From: a virus
DNA: 37,353 nucleotides
Strand: one strand, 5' to 3'
Virus record (IMG/VR): IMGVR_UViG_3300009164_000014
Coordinates: 1-37,353 of that record
The notes under the pieces are model-generated. The model searched no databases. It was given only the letters and a program-made list of their open reading frames with translations, and was not told the DNA's origin. The position numbers and the translations under genes are program-made. Below, piece by piece: positions 13,887 to 21,711 of the stretch. Positions within the stretch are counted from its first letter, which is position 1. Every line of letters starts with the position of its first letter.

Positions 13887-13909
13887 CTTAAAAGACAAAG
13901 GGGGATATC

Positions 13910-14092
13910 ATGGGAAAGATGAAAGCATTGTTAATTGATAGAGAAGAAGACAATCAGGAGTTTGATGTCGTAATGGAAGAAATGCATTATGTCAATACAA
14001 TCAATGACTTTGTGTCTCTGATTGAAGTGTACGGATGGACTAAGGTCATTGAGGATTTAAGGGAACAGATGGGGAATAGATCATGGCAATAA
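13910..14092 (+). CDS. 60-residue acidic protein, unknown
   Basis: ATG 13910 is preceded by AAAGGGGG, a strong ribosome site. The product is acidic and helical (MGKMKALLIDREEDNQEFDV at the start, then VNTINDFVSLIEVYGWTKVI). The HYVNTINDFVSLIEVYGWTKVIEDLR part resembles short helical domains of podovirus accessory proteins, but no function is known. It is the first gene after the inverted-repeat region. Confidence 0.65.
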   Translation: MGKMKALLIDREEDNQEFDVVMEEMHYVNTINDFVSLIEVYGWTKVIEDLREQMGNRSWQ

Positions 14093-14139
14093 GTCTGATT
14101 GTTTTTGTCTTAACATTGATAAAGGTGTCTCTAAAGTGA
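14083..14139 (+). CDS. Possible 18-residue membrane peptide
   Basis: An ATG overlapping the preceding gene opens MAISLIVFVLTLIKVSLK and then stops. It is a near-ideal short membrane helix with a basic end. GGGGAA lies close upstream. Its size makes chance likely, but it is the third very short hydrophobic frame in the early arm. Confidence 0.3.
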   Translation: MAISLIVFVLTLIKVSLK

Positions 14140-14194
14140 CATAGGAACGTAAAGTGACAGAGGAACGTAAATGACATGGAGAAAGAGAGAAATT

Positions 14195-14362
14195 ATGAAT
14201 GAACAAGAACGTGAACTTGACTTTATGGTAGCTGAATTAGAGCATGAGAACGCTCTTATGAGAGCTAGAAATACCCGTCTTGAGGCTGAGGTGACTGTCT
14301 TAACTGAGATGGTGCGTGTACTGTCTGACAGGGTGGCTGAGATGGAGGCTAAACATGATTGA
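14195..14362 (+). CDS. Small coiled-coil protein, unknown
   Basis: Starting at ATG 14195 (GAGAG upstream), the 55-residue product is almost entirely one charged helix with heptad spacing of hydrophobics (LDFMVAELEHENALMRARNT, RLEAEVTVLTEMVRVL). It should form a dimeric or trimeric coiled coil. The frame is open back to 14171, where another ATG gives eight extra residues. It overlaps the next gene by eight bases. Confidence 0.6.
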   Translation: MNEQERELDFMVAELEHENALMRARNTRLEAEVTVLTEMVRVLSDRVAEMEAKHD

Positions 14363-14528
14363 AGATGATGATTACGAAGACCCTTGCGAGGAACTAGATC
14401 CAGATGAGTACGATGACACTTGTACATGGTGCAATGGATGCGGTGAAGGTGACTACGATGGGGCAACATGCCGCAGGTGTCACGGGACAGGTGTAGAACC
14501 TAGGGATGACGACTATGATGACATCTAA
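14355..14528 (+). CDS. DnaJ-type zinc-finger mini-protein
   Basis: This 57-residue protein begins MIEDDDYEDPCEELDPDEYD. It carries CTWCNGCGEG and CRRCHGTG, the CxxCxGxG pair of DnaJ cysteine-rich domains, here as a single finger between two acidic arms. It lies directly before the primase-helicase gene, overlapping its start by 14 bases. Similar small fingers occur beside phage replication genes. It may bind zinc and assist folding or protein contacts; the exact partner is unknown. Confidence 0.65.
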   Translation: MIEDDDYEDPCEELDPDEYDDTCTWCNGCGEGDYDGATCRRCHGTGVEPRDDDYDDI

Positions 14529-16146
14529 TGCGCTCAAGGTTGCCTCTAAATTCCTACGTCATGGCCCATGTGAGGTTTGTGGCTCAAGTGACGCTAATAG
14601 CTTCTATGACGATGGGCATACGTACTGTCATAGCTGTCAAACGTACACATCCGGCGAACATGTATACAATTCATCGTTTTCTATACATGAGCCTACACCA
14701 ATAAAGACAAAGGTATTCCAGATGAAAACAGTAGGGGAAGCTAAGGCCATTGTGGACAGAGGTATCTCACGGGAGACATGTGAGTACTTCGGTGTTACAC
14801 AAGCTGACAATAAACACTACTACCCTTACTTTGATGAAACTGGACTTAAAGTAGCACAAAAGGTTCGATCTGTAGCTAACAAACAATTTTCCATTGAAGG
14901 GAATTTCACCAATGCTACACTCTTTGGTCAGAATCTATTCCAAAAGAACGGGAAGTACATCACCATTGTTGAAGGTGAGCTAGATGCTCTTGCAAGCTAT
15001 CAGATGACAGGCAGCAAATGGCCTACTGTGAGCATCCGTAACGGGGCTTCAGCGGCTCTTAAAGACTGTAAGGCACAGTATGAGTACTTAGATAGCTTCG
15101 AGGCCATTGTGATCTGTTTTGATGGTGATGAGGTGGGTCAGAAGGCAGCTAAGGAAGTTGCTGAATTGTTCGGAAACAAGGTTAAGATAGTTAAACATTT
15201 AAAGGAGTGCAAAGATGCCTGTGATTACCTCATTAACGGACGAGGAGCTGAATACGTTAACCAGTGGTGGAGAGCTGAGAGTTACGTACCCGATGGGATC
15301 GTCCAAGCCTCAACACTTTGGGACAGCGTATCTACACCTGAACCAGTCGCAGAAGCCTTTTACCCCTTCAAAGGACTCAACGATCTCTTGTATGGTTTGC
15401 GATCAGCGGAACTCATCACAGTCACGGCTGGAAGTGGTCTTGGTAAGTCCCAGTTTCTCCGTGAAATCCTCTATCGAATACTCGAAACTACAAAGTGGAA
15501 TGTTGGCGGAATGTTCTTGGAGGAGTCAGTGCGTAAAACCGCAAGGTCAATTATGTCCTTACACGCAAACAAAAAACTTCATCTGCCAGACACCCCTGTT
15601 ACAGAACGTGAATTGAAGGAGGCCTTCGATGCAACTCTGGGTACTAACCGTGTTTTTCTCTTTGATCACTTTGGTTCTTTGGCTATTGATAACGTCCTTA
15701 ATAGAATCAGGTACATGGCACGAGCTTGTGACTGCCGTGTTATTTTCCTTGACCATATTAGCCTCGTTGTCTCTGGTATGGATGGGAATGATGAGCGCAA
15801 GTCTATTGACGTCTTGATGACCCGTCTACGCACACTCGTACAAGAGACAGGTATTACCTTGATCTGTGTGTCACACTTGAAACGTCCTAGCACATCAAAC
15901 AAAGGACATGAGGATGGTGAATCTGTATCTCTGTCTCAACTGCGAGGCTCAGGTGCTATCGCTCAACTGTCCGATGCAGTGATTACCTTGGAGCGTAACG
16001 CCATGAGTCCTGATCCGAGTATTCGTAACCTCACTAAAGTTGCTGTCGCAAAGAACAGGTACAACGGTTTAAGTGGCCCTGCTTGTAATTTGATGTATGA
16101 TATGCAGACAGGCAGGATGGTTGAAGTTACCTTGGAGGCTTTATGA
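14515..16146 (+). CDS. DNA primase-helicase (T7 gp4-like)
   Basis: This 543-residue bifunctional replication protein unwinds DNA and makes RNA primers. It has a zinc-binding head (CEVC at 19-22, CHSC at 38-41) and a TOPRIM primase core with VEGELD (about 152-157) and CFDGDE (201-206). The RecA-like helicase core carries Walker A GSGLGKS (306-312), FLDHIS (about 411-416) and SHLKRP, and the arginine-rich SQLRGSGAIAQLSDA motif. Size and order match T7 gp4A (566). The AGGGA at 14502-14506 favours ATG 14515; alternatives are 14506 and 14518. ATGA overlap with the next gene. Confidence 0.95.
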   Translation: MMTSNALKVASKFLRHGPCEVCGSSDANSFYDDGHTYCHSCQTYTSGEHVYNSSFSIHEPTPIKTKVFQMKTVGEAKAIVDRGISRETCEYFGVTQADNKHYYPYFDETGLKVAQKVRSVANKQFSIEGNFTNATLFGQNLFQKNGKYITIVEGELDALASYQMTGSKWPTVSIRNGASAALKDCKAQYEYLDSFEAIVICFDGDEVGQKAAKEVAELFGNKVKIVKHLKECKDACDYLINGRGAEYVNQWWRAESYVPDGIVQASTLWDSVSTPEPVAEAFYPFKGLNDLLYGLRSAELITVTAGSGLGKSQFLREILYRILETTKWNVGGMFLEESVRKTARSIMSLHANKKLHLPDTPVTERELKEAFDATLGTNRVFLFDHFGSLAIDNVLNRIRYMARACDCRVIFLDHISLVVSGMDGNDERKSIDVLMTRLRTLVQETGITLICVSHLKRPSTSNKGHEDGESVSLSQLRGSGAIAQLSDAVITLERNAMSPDPSIRNLTKVAVAKNRYNGLSGPACNLMYDMQTGRMVEVTLEAL

Positions 16147-16289
16147 TTGAAATGATTATCGTAGGGACTATTGGCATCGGCTACGCTGTTGTAGGTACGC
16201 TACAGTGGCTCAAGGGTGACATGGGTGCTGGTATCATGTGGATAGGTTACTCATTTGCCCAGATCGGGCTGTTCTTGAATCTCAAATGA
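16143..16289 (+). CDS. 48-residue two-helix membrane protein
   Basis: The ATG overlaps the primase-helicase stop (ATGA) and the end overlaps the polymerase start (ATGA), so it is tightly coupled between two replication genes. Residues 5-22 and 29-47 are hydrophobic (IIVGTIGIGYAVVGTLQW and GAGIMWIGYSFAQIGLFLNL), giving two membrane helices and a short KGDMG turn. A role in anchoring replication at the membrane is a guess. Confidence 0.6.
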   Translation: MIEMIIVGTIGIGYAVVGTLQWLKGDMGAGIMWIGYSFAQIGLFLNLK

Positions 16290-18019
16290 AACGTATTGCT
16301 CTCGACATTGAAACAAATATGGCGCACGATGTGATACATCTGTGTGTTACTCAAGACATTGACACAGGGGAAGTGAAAGTATGGAAAGCTCCAACAGGCC
16401 TTTGGGACTACTTAAAGGACGCTACGTTGATCGCAGCCCAAAACGGGATCGGATTCGATTTCCCAATTCTGAACAAGCTATGGAAGACGAAGATTGGATT
16501 GAAACAAGCGTACGATACGTTGATAGTGTCAAGGCTGCTAGAGCCAACGAGGGACGGAGGCCACAGCCTAGACGCATGGGGAAAGTCCCTAGGTGTGAAG
16601 AAGCTGGACTACAAGGCAACGTGGCAGTGGATGGTGAATCGTGAAGAGGCATATTCTGGTGAGTGTTTTGATGCGCCCGTTGATGTTCTTCTTGAGCATT
16701 ATTGCGTACGTGATGTTAGCGTTCTACGGACTCTATTTACTCACTTGGAAGCTGTTGTTGTGGATAAGTGTTTCTCTCAGGAGAGCATTGAACTCGAACA
16801 CCAAGTAGCAGCTATCATCAATAAGCAAGAGAAGAATGGATTCAAATTAGACACCATTCACGCTACTTGTCTACTGGCTGAGCTGAAGGGTAAGATGAGC
16901 GTTATCAATGACAGGATGCAGGAAGAGTATCCTCCATACGAGGTAGAGCGTATCTCTGAGAAGACAGGGAAGGTACTGAAGCCTGAGCTTGTTGTGTTCA
17001 ATCCTGCCTCTAGACAACAGATAGCTGAGAAGCTCATCGGCCTAGGATGGAAGCCTAAGAAGTTCACTGAGCCTACTAGCAGTCATCCTGACGGACAGGC
17101 TATTGTCGATGAGAGTACCTTGATGGGATTGAAGTACCCTCTAGCTCAGTTCGTAGCTGAGTACATGATGCTAGGTAAGCGCATAGCTCAGATTGAATCG
17201 TGGTTAGAGGTCGTAGGCAACGATGGTAGGGTACACGGGAGAGTCATCACCAACGGGGCTGTAACAGGCCGTATGACTCACATGAAGCCCAACATGGCAC
17301 AGATCCCTAACTCTGGTTCACCTTACGGCCCTGAATGTCGTCAGTGCTGGACTGTTGAGGAAGGTAACGTCCTAGTAGGATGTGATGCAAGTGGTCTAGA
17401 GCTACGTATGTTGGCTCATTACATGAAGGATGAGAAGTATGTCAAGACAGTCACCGAGGGATCGTCTAAAGATGGGACGGATGTCCACACGGTTAATCAA
17501 AAAGCAGCTGGCTTACAAACACGCGACCAAGCGAAGACGTTCATCTATGCGTTCTTGTACGGTGCAGGGCCAGCGAAGATTGGCTCGATTGTCGGTGGTA
17601 GTAGTACCGCTGGAAAAGCACTCATTGATTCCTTTCTTAAAGGGACTCCCTCGCTCCAGCGTCTACGTGATAAGGTATCCACATATGCGTCCGAGGGCTA
17701 TGTACCCGGGCTTGATGGTCGTAAGATATGGGTTCGTAGTGAACATGCGGCACTCAATAGCTTACTACAGGGCGCTGGCGCGATTGTCATGAAGAAAGCT
17801 CTTGTGATCTTTAATGATAGAATCAAGGCTAACGCTTGGGATGTAAAGCTCGTTGCCAATGTCCATGATGAGATACAATTAGAATGCTCACCCGACATTG
17901 CTGATGAAGTTGGTAAAGCTTGTGTACAATCCATCAGAGATGCTGGTGTAGCCTTTAAGCTACGCTGTCCTCTCGATGGGGAATACAAAGTGGGAAGGAA
18001 CTGGCGTGAAACGCACTAA
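16286..18019 (+). CDS. Family A DNA polymerase (T7 gp5-like)
   Basis: This 577-residue replicative polymerase has a 3'-5' proofreading domain. Exo I DIE is at 7-9, Exo II N53/D58 (NGIGFD) and Exo III Y139/D143 (YCVRD). The polymerase domain has motif A CDASGLELR (D367), motif B R413..K417..YG (RDQAKTFIYAFLYGAG) and motif C VHDE (527-529). All catalytic residues are present. It is shorter than T7 gp5 (704). ATG 16286 overlaps the previous stop as ATGA; the frame is open upstream to 16238 but with no better start. It works with the primase-helicase and ssDNA-binding protein. Confidence 0.97.
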   Translation: MKRIALDIETNMAHDVIHLCVTQDIDTGEVKVWKAPTGLWDYLKDATLIAAQNGIGFDFPILNKLWKTKIGLKQAYDTLIVSRLLEPTRDGGHSLDAWGKSLGVKKLDYKATWQWMVNREEAYSGECFDAPVDVLLEHYCVRDVSVLRTLFTHLEAVVVDKCFSQESIELEHQVAAIINKQEKNGFKLDTIHATCLLAELKGKMSVINDRMQEEYPPYEVERISEKTGKVLKPELVVFNPASRQQIAEKLIGLGWKPKKFTEPTSSHPDGQAIVDESTLMGLKYPLAQFVAEYMMLGKRIAQIESWLEVVGNDGRVHGRVITNGAVTGRMTHMKPNMAQIPNSGSPYGPECRQCWTVEEGNVLVGCDASGLELRMLAHYMKDEKYVKTVTEGSSKDGTDVHTVNQKAAGLQTRDQAKTFIYAFLYGAGPAKIGSIVGGSSTAGKALIDSFLKGTPSLQRLRDKVSTYASEGYVPGLDGRKIWVRSEHAALNSLLQGAGAIVMKKALVIFNDRIKANAWDVKLVANVHDEIQLECSPDIADEVGKACVQSIRDAGVAFKLRCPLDGEYKVGRNWRETH

Positions 18020-18221
18020 TGTTATCGAAGCTGCGACACAGGTTGTAGCAGGTACAGTTCTTATCTTCTTGTCAAACCTTTTGGTTTTCCCTCTGTTGGG
18101 CATCGAAGCTACCTTCAATGCTAATGCTGCATTGGTAGCTGTGAACACAGTTGTAGCTTTTGTCAAGTCTTACGCTGTAAGATCCTTTTTTAGAAAGTTA
18201 GAGCAACATGACACAAATTGA
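18006..18221 (+). CDS. DUF7220-like membrane protein
   Basis: Taking GTG 18006, with AAGGA six bases upstream, the product has 71 residues; an ATG at 17976 would give 81 with no ribosome site. Two hydrophobic helices (VVAGTVLIFLSNLLVFPLLG and AALVAVNTVVAFVKSYAVRS) are followed by a basic tail SFFRKLEQ. The VFPLLG...NTVVAFVKSYAVR pattern matches small phage and prophage membrane proteins of the DUF7220 kind. The start lies within the polymerase gene. Function unknown. Confidence 0.7.
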   Translation: MKRTNVIEAATQVVAGTVLIFLSNLLVFPLLGIEATFNANAALVAVNTVVAFVKSYAVRSFFRKLEQHDTN

Positions 18222-19041
18222 AATGTTTAAACCAGTTACTCATATTGTCTGCTATTCAGGAGGCCATAGTAGTGCTGTGGTTGCTCTTAACGTAGTTGAG
18301 CGTTACGGTAAAGACAATGTAATCTTGTTGAACCATGACCTAAGCTCGTTTGTTGAGCATCAGGACATTAAGCGCTTTAAGAACGAGGTAGCTGACTACT
18401 TGGGAATACCTATCACCTACGCTAATCATCCTAAGTGGGACACAATGGATCAGTTTGATGTGAGCGTTAACACCAAGTCCTTTAAAGGGGCTACAGGTAT
18501 GGCGATCTGTACATCGTTGCTGAAGACCAAACCATTCAATGATTATCTCAAGGCTAACTTTGCAGATAAGAACTGTGTGATCTACTACGGCTTTGACAAG
18601 GACGAGATGCATCGTGTCCAACGTAGAGCTTCTATCTTGGCGGGACAGGGTTACAAGTCGGACTACCCTCTAGCTCTTTGGCCTGAACTGAAGTACACCA
18701 CGACCAAGGAAGTAGGCATTGAACGTCCATTGGCTTACACTAGCTTCAAACATGCGAACTGTACAGGTTGTTTGAAAGCAGGTAAACAGCATTGGTATAT
18801 TGTCTATTGTACCCGTCCTGATATTTGGGAGAAGGCTAAATCAGCTGAGGAAAAGATTGGCTATTCAATCATGCGTAACGACTATCTTGAGGAACTTGAG
18901 GTACAATTTGCTAAAATGAAAGCTGCTGGTATTGAAGCAAGTGAGCACGAGGATGCTAGGACTTTCTTTGCCCGTGTACGGCGTATCATTGAAACCTACG
19001 AAGATGAGAACGTAGATAAACCATGTGAATGCACTTTTTAA
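18208..19041 (+). CDS. PP-loop ATPase, PAPS reductase-like
   Basis: This 277-residue protein has the ATP pyrophosphatase fold of the CysH/PAPS-reductase superfamily. The PP-loop is YSGGHSS (16-22), a variant of SGGxDS with His and Ser in place of Lys and Asp. A cysteine motif CTGC lies at 185-188, with Cys101 and a C-terminal CEC at 273-275 as further candidates for metal or thiol chemistry. Enzymes of this fold adenylate a substrate for sulphur transfer or reduction. Phage members are usually annotated PAPS reductase without proof. It overlaps the preceding gene and sits inside the replication operon, so a nucleic-acid or nucleotide substrate is plausible. Confidence 0.8.
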   Translation: MTQIEMFKPVTHIVCYSGGHSSAVVALNVVERYGKDNVILLNHDLSSFVEHQDIKRFKNEVADYLGIPITYANHPKWDTMDQFDVSVNTKSFKGATGMAICTSLLKTKPFNDYLKANFADKNCVIYYGFDKDEMHRVQRRASILAGQGYKSDYPLALWPELKYTTTKEVGIERPLAYTSFKHANCTGCLKAGKQHWYIVYCTRPDIWEKAKSAEEKIGYSIMRNDYLEELEVQFAKMKAAGIEASEHEDARTFFARVRRIIETYEDENVDKPCECTF

Positions 19042-19059
19042 ACTGAAAGGAAACTTACT

Positions 19060-19221
19060 ATGAACTTAAACCTCGAACCAAATGAAGTACAATTCATTCT
19101 TCAAGTACTTGGAGAGCTGCCAACTAAGACAGGCGCTTTCGTGCTCTTGAAGAAGATTGACGAGCAAGCAGTTGCTCAACAGCCCACCACGCAAGTGGAA
19201 ACCCCTCAGGCTACGGCCTAA
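19060..19221 (+). CDS. Small conserved podovirus protein, unknown
   Basis: ATG 19060 with AAAGGA upstream gives 53 residues. NLNLEPNEVQFILQVLGELP followed by TKTGAFVLLKKI fits a small helical domain found widely in podoviruses, with the pattern EVxxIlxxLxelPxkxxxxLixKI. The C-terminal 15 residues are disordered (Gln/Pro/Thr). It lies between the PP-loop and ssDNA-binding genes. Its conservation suggests a role in the replication complex, but none is known. Confidence 0.7.
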   Translation: MNLNLEPNEVQFILQVLGELPTKTGAFVLLKKIDEQAVAQQPTTQVETPQATA

Positions 19222-19242
19222 CTAAGTAATAGGAAACTAGAT

Positions 19243-19674
19243 ATGTCAGATTTGAAACCAGTGAAGATCTCAGGTGAATTGTTTTGGTCAAAGTGGATGG
19301 CTGAATTCAACAAAGCATTTAACACAGACAATGATCGCTACGAATGCACCATCGGTAATATCAGCGATGACGATGCAGCTAAGCTCACAGGCTTGGGCAT
19401 CAAAGTCAAGCACAAGGATGCTATGGGTAACTTCATTGTCGCTAAGAGCAAGTACTTGTTCAAGCCCACAGACGATACACTCAAAGAAGTGCCTATCGAG
19501 GCCTTGGGTAATGGCTCTAAGTGTGTAGCTATTGTGGGTTCATACACTCACCGCATGTCTTCTAAGCATGGTAATGCGCCATCGCTCAAAACAATCATGG
19601 TCACTGAAGTGAAGACTTACGTACCAACGGATGTGTCTGAAGAAGCAACTACTGCGGACGATGACGCACTCTAA
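19243..19674 (+). CDS. Single-stranded DNA-binding protein (T7 gp2.5-type)
   Basis: This 143-residue protein is placed between polymerase and exonuclease genes. Its body (VKISGELFWSKWMAEFNKAF, then KYLFKPTDDTLKEVPIEALG and KTIMVTEVKTYVP) fits an OB-type beta barrel. It ends in an acidic tail (SEEATTADDDAL), the feature by which phage ssDNA-binding proteins recruit polymerase and helicase. Position and tail carry most of the weight; sequence alone is not diagnostic. AGGA eight bases before the ATG. Confidence 0.7.
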   Translation: MSDLKPVKISGELFWSKWMAEFNKAFNTDNDRYECTIGNISDDDAAKLTGLGIKVKHKDAMGNFIVAKSKYLFKPTDDTLKEVPIEALGNGSKCVAIVGSYTHRMSSKHGNAPSLKTIMVTEVKTYVPTDVSEEATTADDDAL

Positions 19675-20398
19675 AGAGGAACGTCCTAGATTGGCTATCA
19701 TCGACGCCGACATTATCTGTTACCGAGTAGGTTTCGCTAGTGATGACGTTGATGAAGCTGTCTGTTTAGGCCGTGTGACTGCCTTGGTCAATGAGATCGT
19801 TTACCAGAATCTCCAATGTGATGACTACAAAGCGTACATCACTGGACGAGGTAACTATCGAGATGCCATAGCAGTCACAGAGCCTTACAAAGGGAACAGG
19901 AAGGACGCTAAGAGGCCAATTCATTACGATGCTATCCGTACCCATCTCCAGCGCCTTGGTGCAGAACTGGTTGAAGGACAGGAAGCAGACGATGCAGTGG
20001 CTATCGAGGCTACTAAGACAGGTGGATGGATTGTCTCCATTGATAAAGACCTAGATCAAGTTGCAGGTTGGCATTACAACTTCGTGAAGCATGAAGAGTA
20101 CTACGTTACTGAGGAGCAAGGGCTTCGTAACTTCTACACACAGATGCTCACAGGGGATCGTACTGACAACATCATTGGCTTGAAAGGTATCGGGCCTAAG
20201 AAGGCAGAGAAGATTCTAATTGATTGTAAAACTGAAGGGGAAATGTATGCAGCAGTTGTTAAATCATATCTTGAAGCTGGTCTTACCGAAGAGCGTGTTA
20301 CAGAAAACGGACACTTGCTGTGGTTAAGACGAGTACCAAACCAAACATTCCAAGCTCCTTCTACCTCGTTGGATGTCAGTGGATCGTCAAGTGGGTAG
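19661..20398 (+). CDS. 5'-3' exonuclease / flap nuclease (T7 gp6-like)
   Basis: This 245-residue nuclease degrades host DNA and removes RNA primers. Metal-binding acidic residues are AIIDAD (D15, D17), EGQEADD (E108, D110, D111), SIDKDLD (D128, D130, D132) and GDRTDN (D166, D169). The helix-three-turn-helix DNA-binding motif is LKGIGPKKAEKIL (174-186). Length is near T7 gp6 (300) and T5-type flap nucleases. The start overlaps the ssDNA-binding gene by 14 bases. Confidence 0.93.
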   Translation: MTHSKEERPRLAIIDADIICYRVGFASDDVDEAVCLGRVTALVNEIVYQNLQCDDYKAYITGRGNYRDAIAVTEPYKGNRKDAKRPIHYDAIRTHLQRLGAELVEGQEADDAVAIEATKTGGWIVSIDKDLDQVAGWHYNFVKHEEYYVTEEQGLRNFYTQMLTGDRTDNIIGLKGIGPKKAEKILIDCKTEGEMYAAVVKSYLEAGLTEERVTENGHLLWLRRVPNQTFQAPSTSLDVSGSSSG

Positions 20399-20640
20399 AT
20401 GACTTGAGCGAGTATGGTAAGTGTGACTGTACTACTCAGATCATCTATCTACGAACAGGGATGAACAAGACATTCACTGAGCAGACTTTCTTTCACGAGT
20501 TAGTCCATGCTGTCATGTTCTCTATGGGGCAGACTAACCATGATGAGATCTTCGTAGATGCTTTCGGCTCTTTGTTGCACCAGTATGAACGGACTAAATT
20601 GAATGGTAACGAGAAAAGTAACAAGCAACAAACGAGCTAA
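20320..20640 (+). CDS. Small HExxH metalloprotease-like protein
   Basis: This is a 106-residue protein from GTG 20320. FFHELVHAVMF gives the zinc-binding HExxH (H59, E60, H63). Downstream acidic residues in DEIFVDAFGSLLHQYE (near 75-90) could supply the third ligand. Size and layout fit small phage metallopeptidase-like proteins related to ImmA/SprT folds. The gene starts 79 bases inside the exonuclease gene and ends inside the resolvase gene. Possible targets are a host repressor or immunity protein; this is speculative. A later start would shorten the N-terminus without affecting the motif. Confidence 0.75.
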   Translation: MVKTSTKPNIPSSFYLVGCQWIVKWVDDLSEYGKCDCTTQIIYLRTGMNKTFTEQTFFHELVHAVMFSMGQTNHDEIFVDAFGSLLHQYERTKLNGNEKSNKQQTS

Positions 20641-21058
20641 CGCTCTGAAGCATGGATGGCGTAGCGGCTTGGAGGAAGATGTCGCTAAGGCTCTCACTGA
20701 GGCAGGGGTTCCTTTCACCTACGAAGAGACTAAGATCAGGTACATCAAGCCAGCGAGTGAACATCAGTACACACCTGACTTTGTGCTAGATAATGGCATC
20801 ATCGTGGAGACTAAGGGACGTTTCCTCATAGCAGACCGTAAGAAACACATGCTGATTAAAAGGCAACAACCACACTTGGACATAAGGTTCGTATTCTCTA
20901 ATAGCAATCAAAAGCTAAACAAGGGTTCATACACAACTTATGCTCAGTGGTGTGTTAAGAACGGATTCATGTACGCAGACAAAACGATCCCCCATGATTG
21001 GATCATTGAAAGACGAAAGAAGGTATCAGATGGAAATAAACTTACGCAAGGAACATGA
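20603..21058 (+). CDS. Endonuclease I, Holliday-junction resolvase (T7 gp3-like)
   Basis: This 151-residue nuclease cuts branched DNA before packaging and helps degrade host DNA. E24 (RSGLEED), D59 (YTPDF), E69 and K71 (IVETKG) match T7 E20, D55, E65 and K67 with exactly conserved spacing (35, 10 and 2). The following helix region and the KGSYTTYAQWCVKNGF stretch also follow T7 gp3. Length equals T7 gp3 (149). It overlaps both neighbours. Confidence 0.95.
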   Translation: MVTRKVTSNKRANALKHGWRSGLEEDVAKALTEAGVPFTYEETKIRYIKPASEHQYTPDFVLDNGIIVETKGRFLIADRKKHMLIKRQQPHLDIRFVFSNSNQKLNKGSYTTYAQWCVKNGFMYADKTIPHDWIIERRKKVSDGNKLTQGT

Positions 21059-21218
21059 AGATGGTAGCGCTACTTACACATTCGACCTGAGTGACGATGA
21101 GCGTGATTCCCTTCTACGATTAGGCATCATCACTGCCTTGGAACGAGGTATTGAAGAGTCTAAGAAATATCAAGACGACATGGAGTACACAGATGAGCAA
21201 TCACCAACCGCTAGTTGA
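21030..21218 (+). CDS. Small conserved protein, unknown
   Basis: ATG 21030, with AAGG upstream and lying inside the resolvase gene, gives 62 residues. MEINLRKEHEDGSATYTFDL followed by SDDERDSLLRLGIITALERG is a strand plus a helix, a pattern found in many small phage proteins (EDGSATxxxxLtxeExxxLlrxGIxxAlexGI). The C-terminus is charged. Not assigned to a function; read in the same operon. Confidence 0.65.
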   Translation: MEINLRKEHEDGSATYTFDLSDDERDSLLRLGIITALERGIEESKKYQDDMEYTDEQSPTAS

Positions 21219-21264
21219 GTATTTCCATAAGATCAATCAACCAACAACTGTAAAAGGATTAACA

Positions 21265-21711
21265 ATGTTTGATAATGTAAAAGTTGCAATGCAAGCTGTT
21301 CGAGACAAGTTTACTTCTTTGTGGAAAGAGCCTATTGAGTTTGTTGACAATAAAGAGCTGCTGTTGGAAGATCAGGACTACTGGGCTTTTGAGATGGTTA
21401 CTCAGCCGTGGGTTAATGAGTTCGGTGAAACTACTTCATTGAAGCACACACTGCTGCTTGAGCCTAATGACAGCACTTGGATGGAGGTCCTCGATACTAT
21501 TCTAGACTCAATGGAAGAGCACTACGGATACAACATCAAGGAGCAGGTCTACTACTCAGTTGCCTTTCCGATGAATGAGATCTGTCAGTACACCAAGGAA
21601 CCTATGGCTGGCTTTGGTCGCTGCTTGAATGATGAGATTCTTCAGAAGCTCTTGCTGGCTTACCCTGAGATCTACAAGACAGAAAAGGCATTTGATTGGA
21701 AGCCGCTGTAA
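21265..21711 (+). CDS. Conserved phage protein, unknown function
   Basis: The ATG at 21265 has AAGGA six bases upstream and gives 148 residues; an ATG at 21193 with GGAG upstream would add 24 and overlap the preceding stop. The product (MFDNVKVAMQAVRDKFTSLW, then DYWAFEMVTQPWVNEFGETT and LDSMEEHYGYNIKEQVYYSV) is a mixed fold rich in Trp and Tyr, with no known motif. It directly precedes the metallophosphoesterase gene, with the stop and start sharing one base (TAATG), suggesting linked expression. Confidence 0.65.
   Translation: MFDNVKVAMQAVRDKFTSLWKEPIEFVDNKELLLEDQDYWAFEMVTQPWVNEFGETTSLKHTLLLEPNDSTWMEVLDTILDSMEEHYGYNIKEQVYYSVAFPMNEICQYTKEPMAGFGRCLNDEILQKLLLAYPEIYKTEKAFDWKPL

Noticed and set aside
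15215-15616. Plus-strand open frame of 133 codons inside the primase-helicase gene
   Set aside because: It is out of frame within a gene with clear motifs throughout, has low-complexity Ser/Gln composition and no supporting start site.
16286-18019. Frameshift or intein in the DNA polymerase because of its short length
   Set aside because: All exonuclease and polymerase motifs appear in order in one frame without inserted domains; the enzyme is simply compact.
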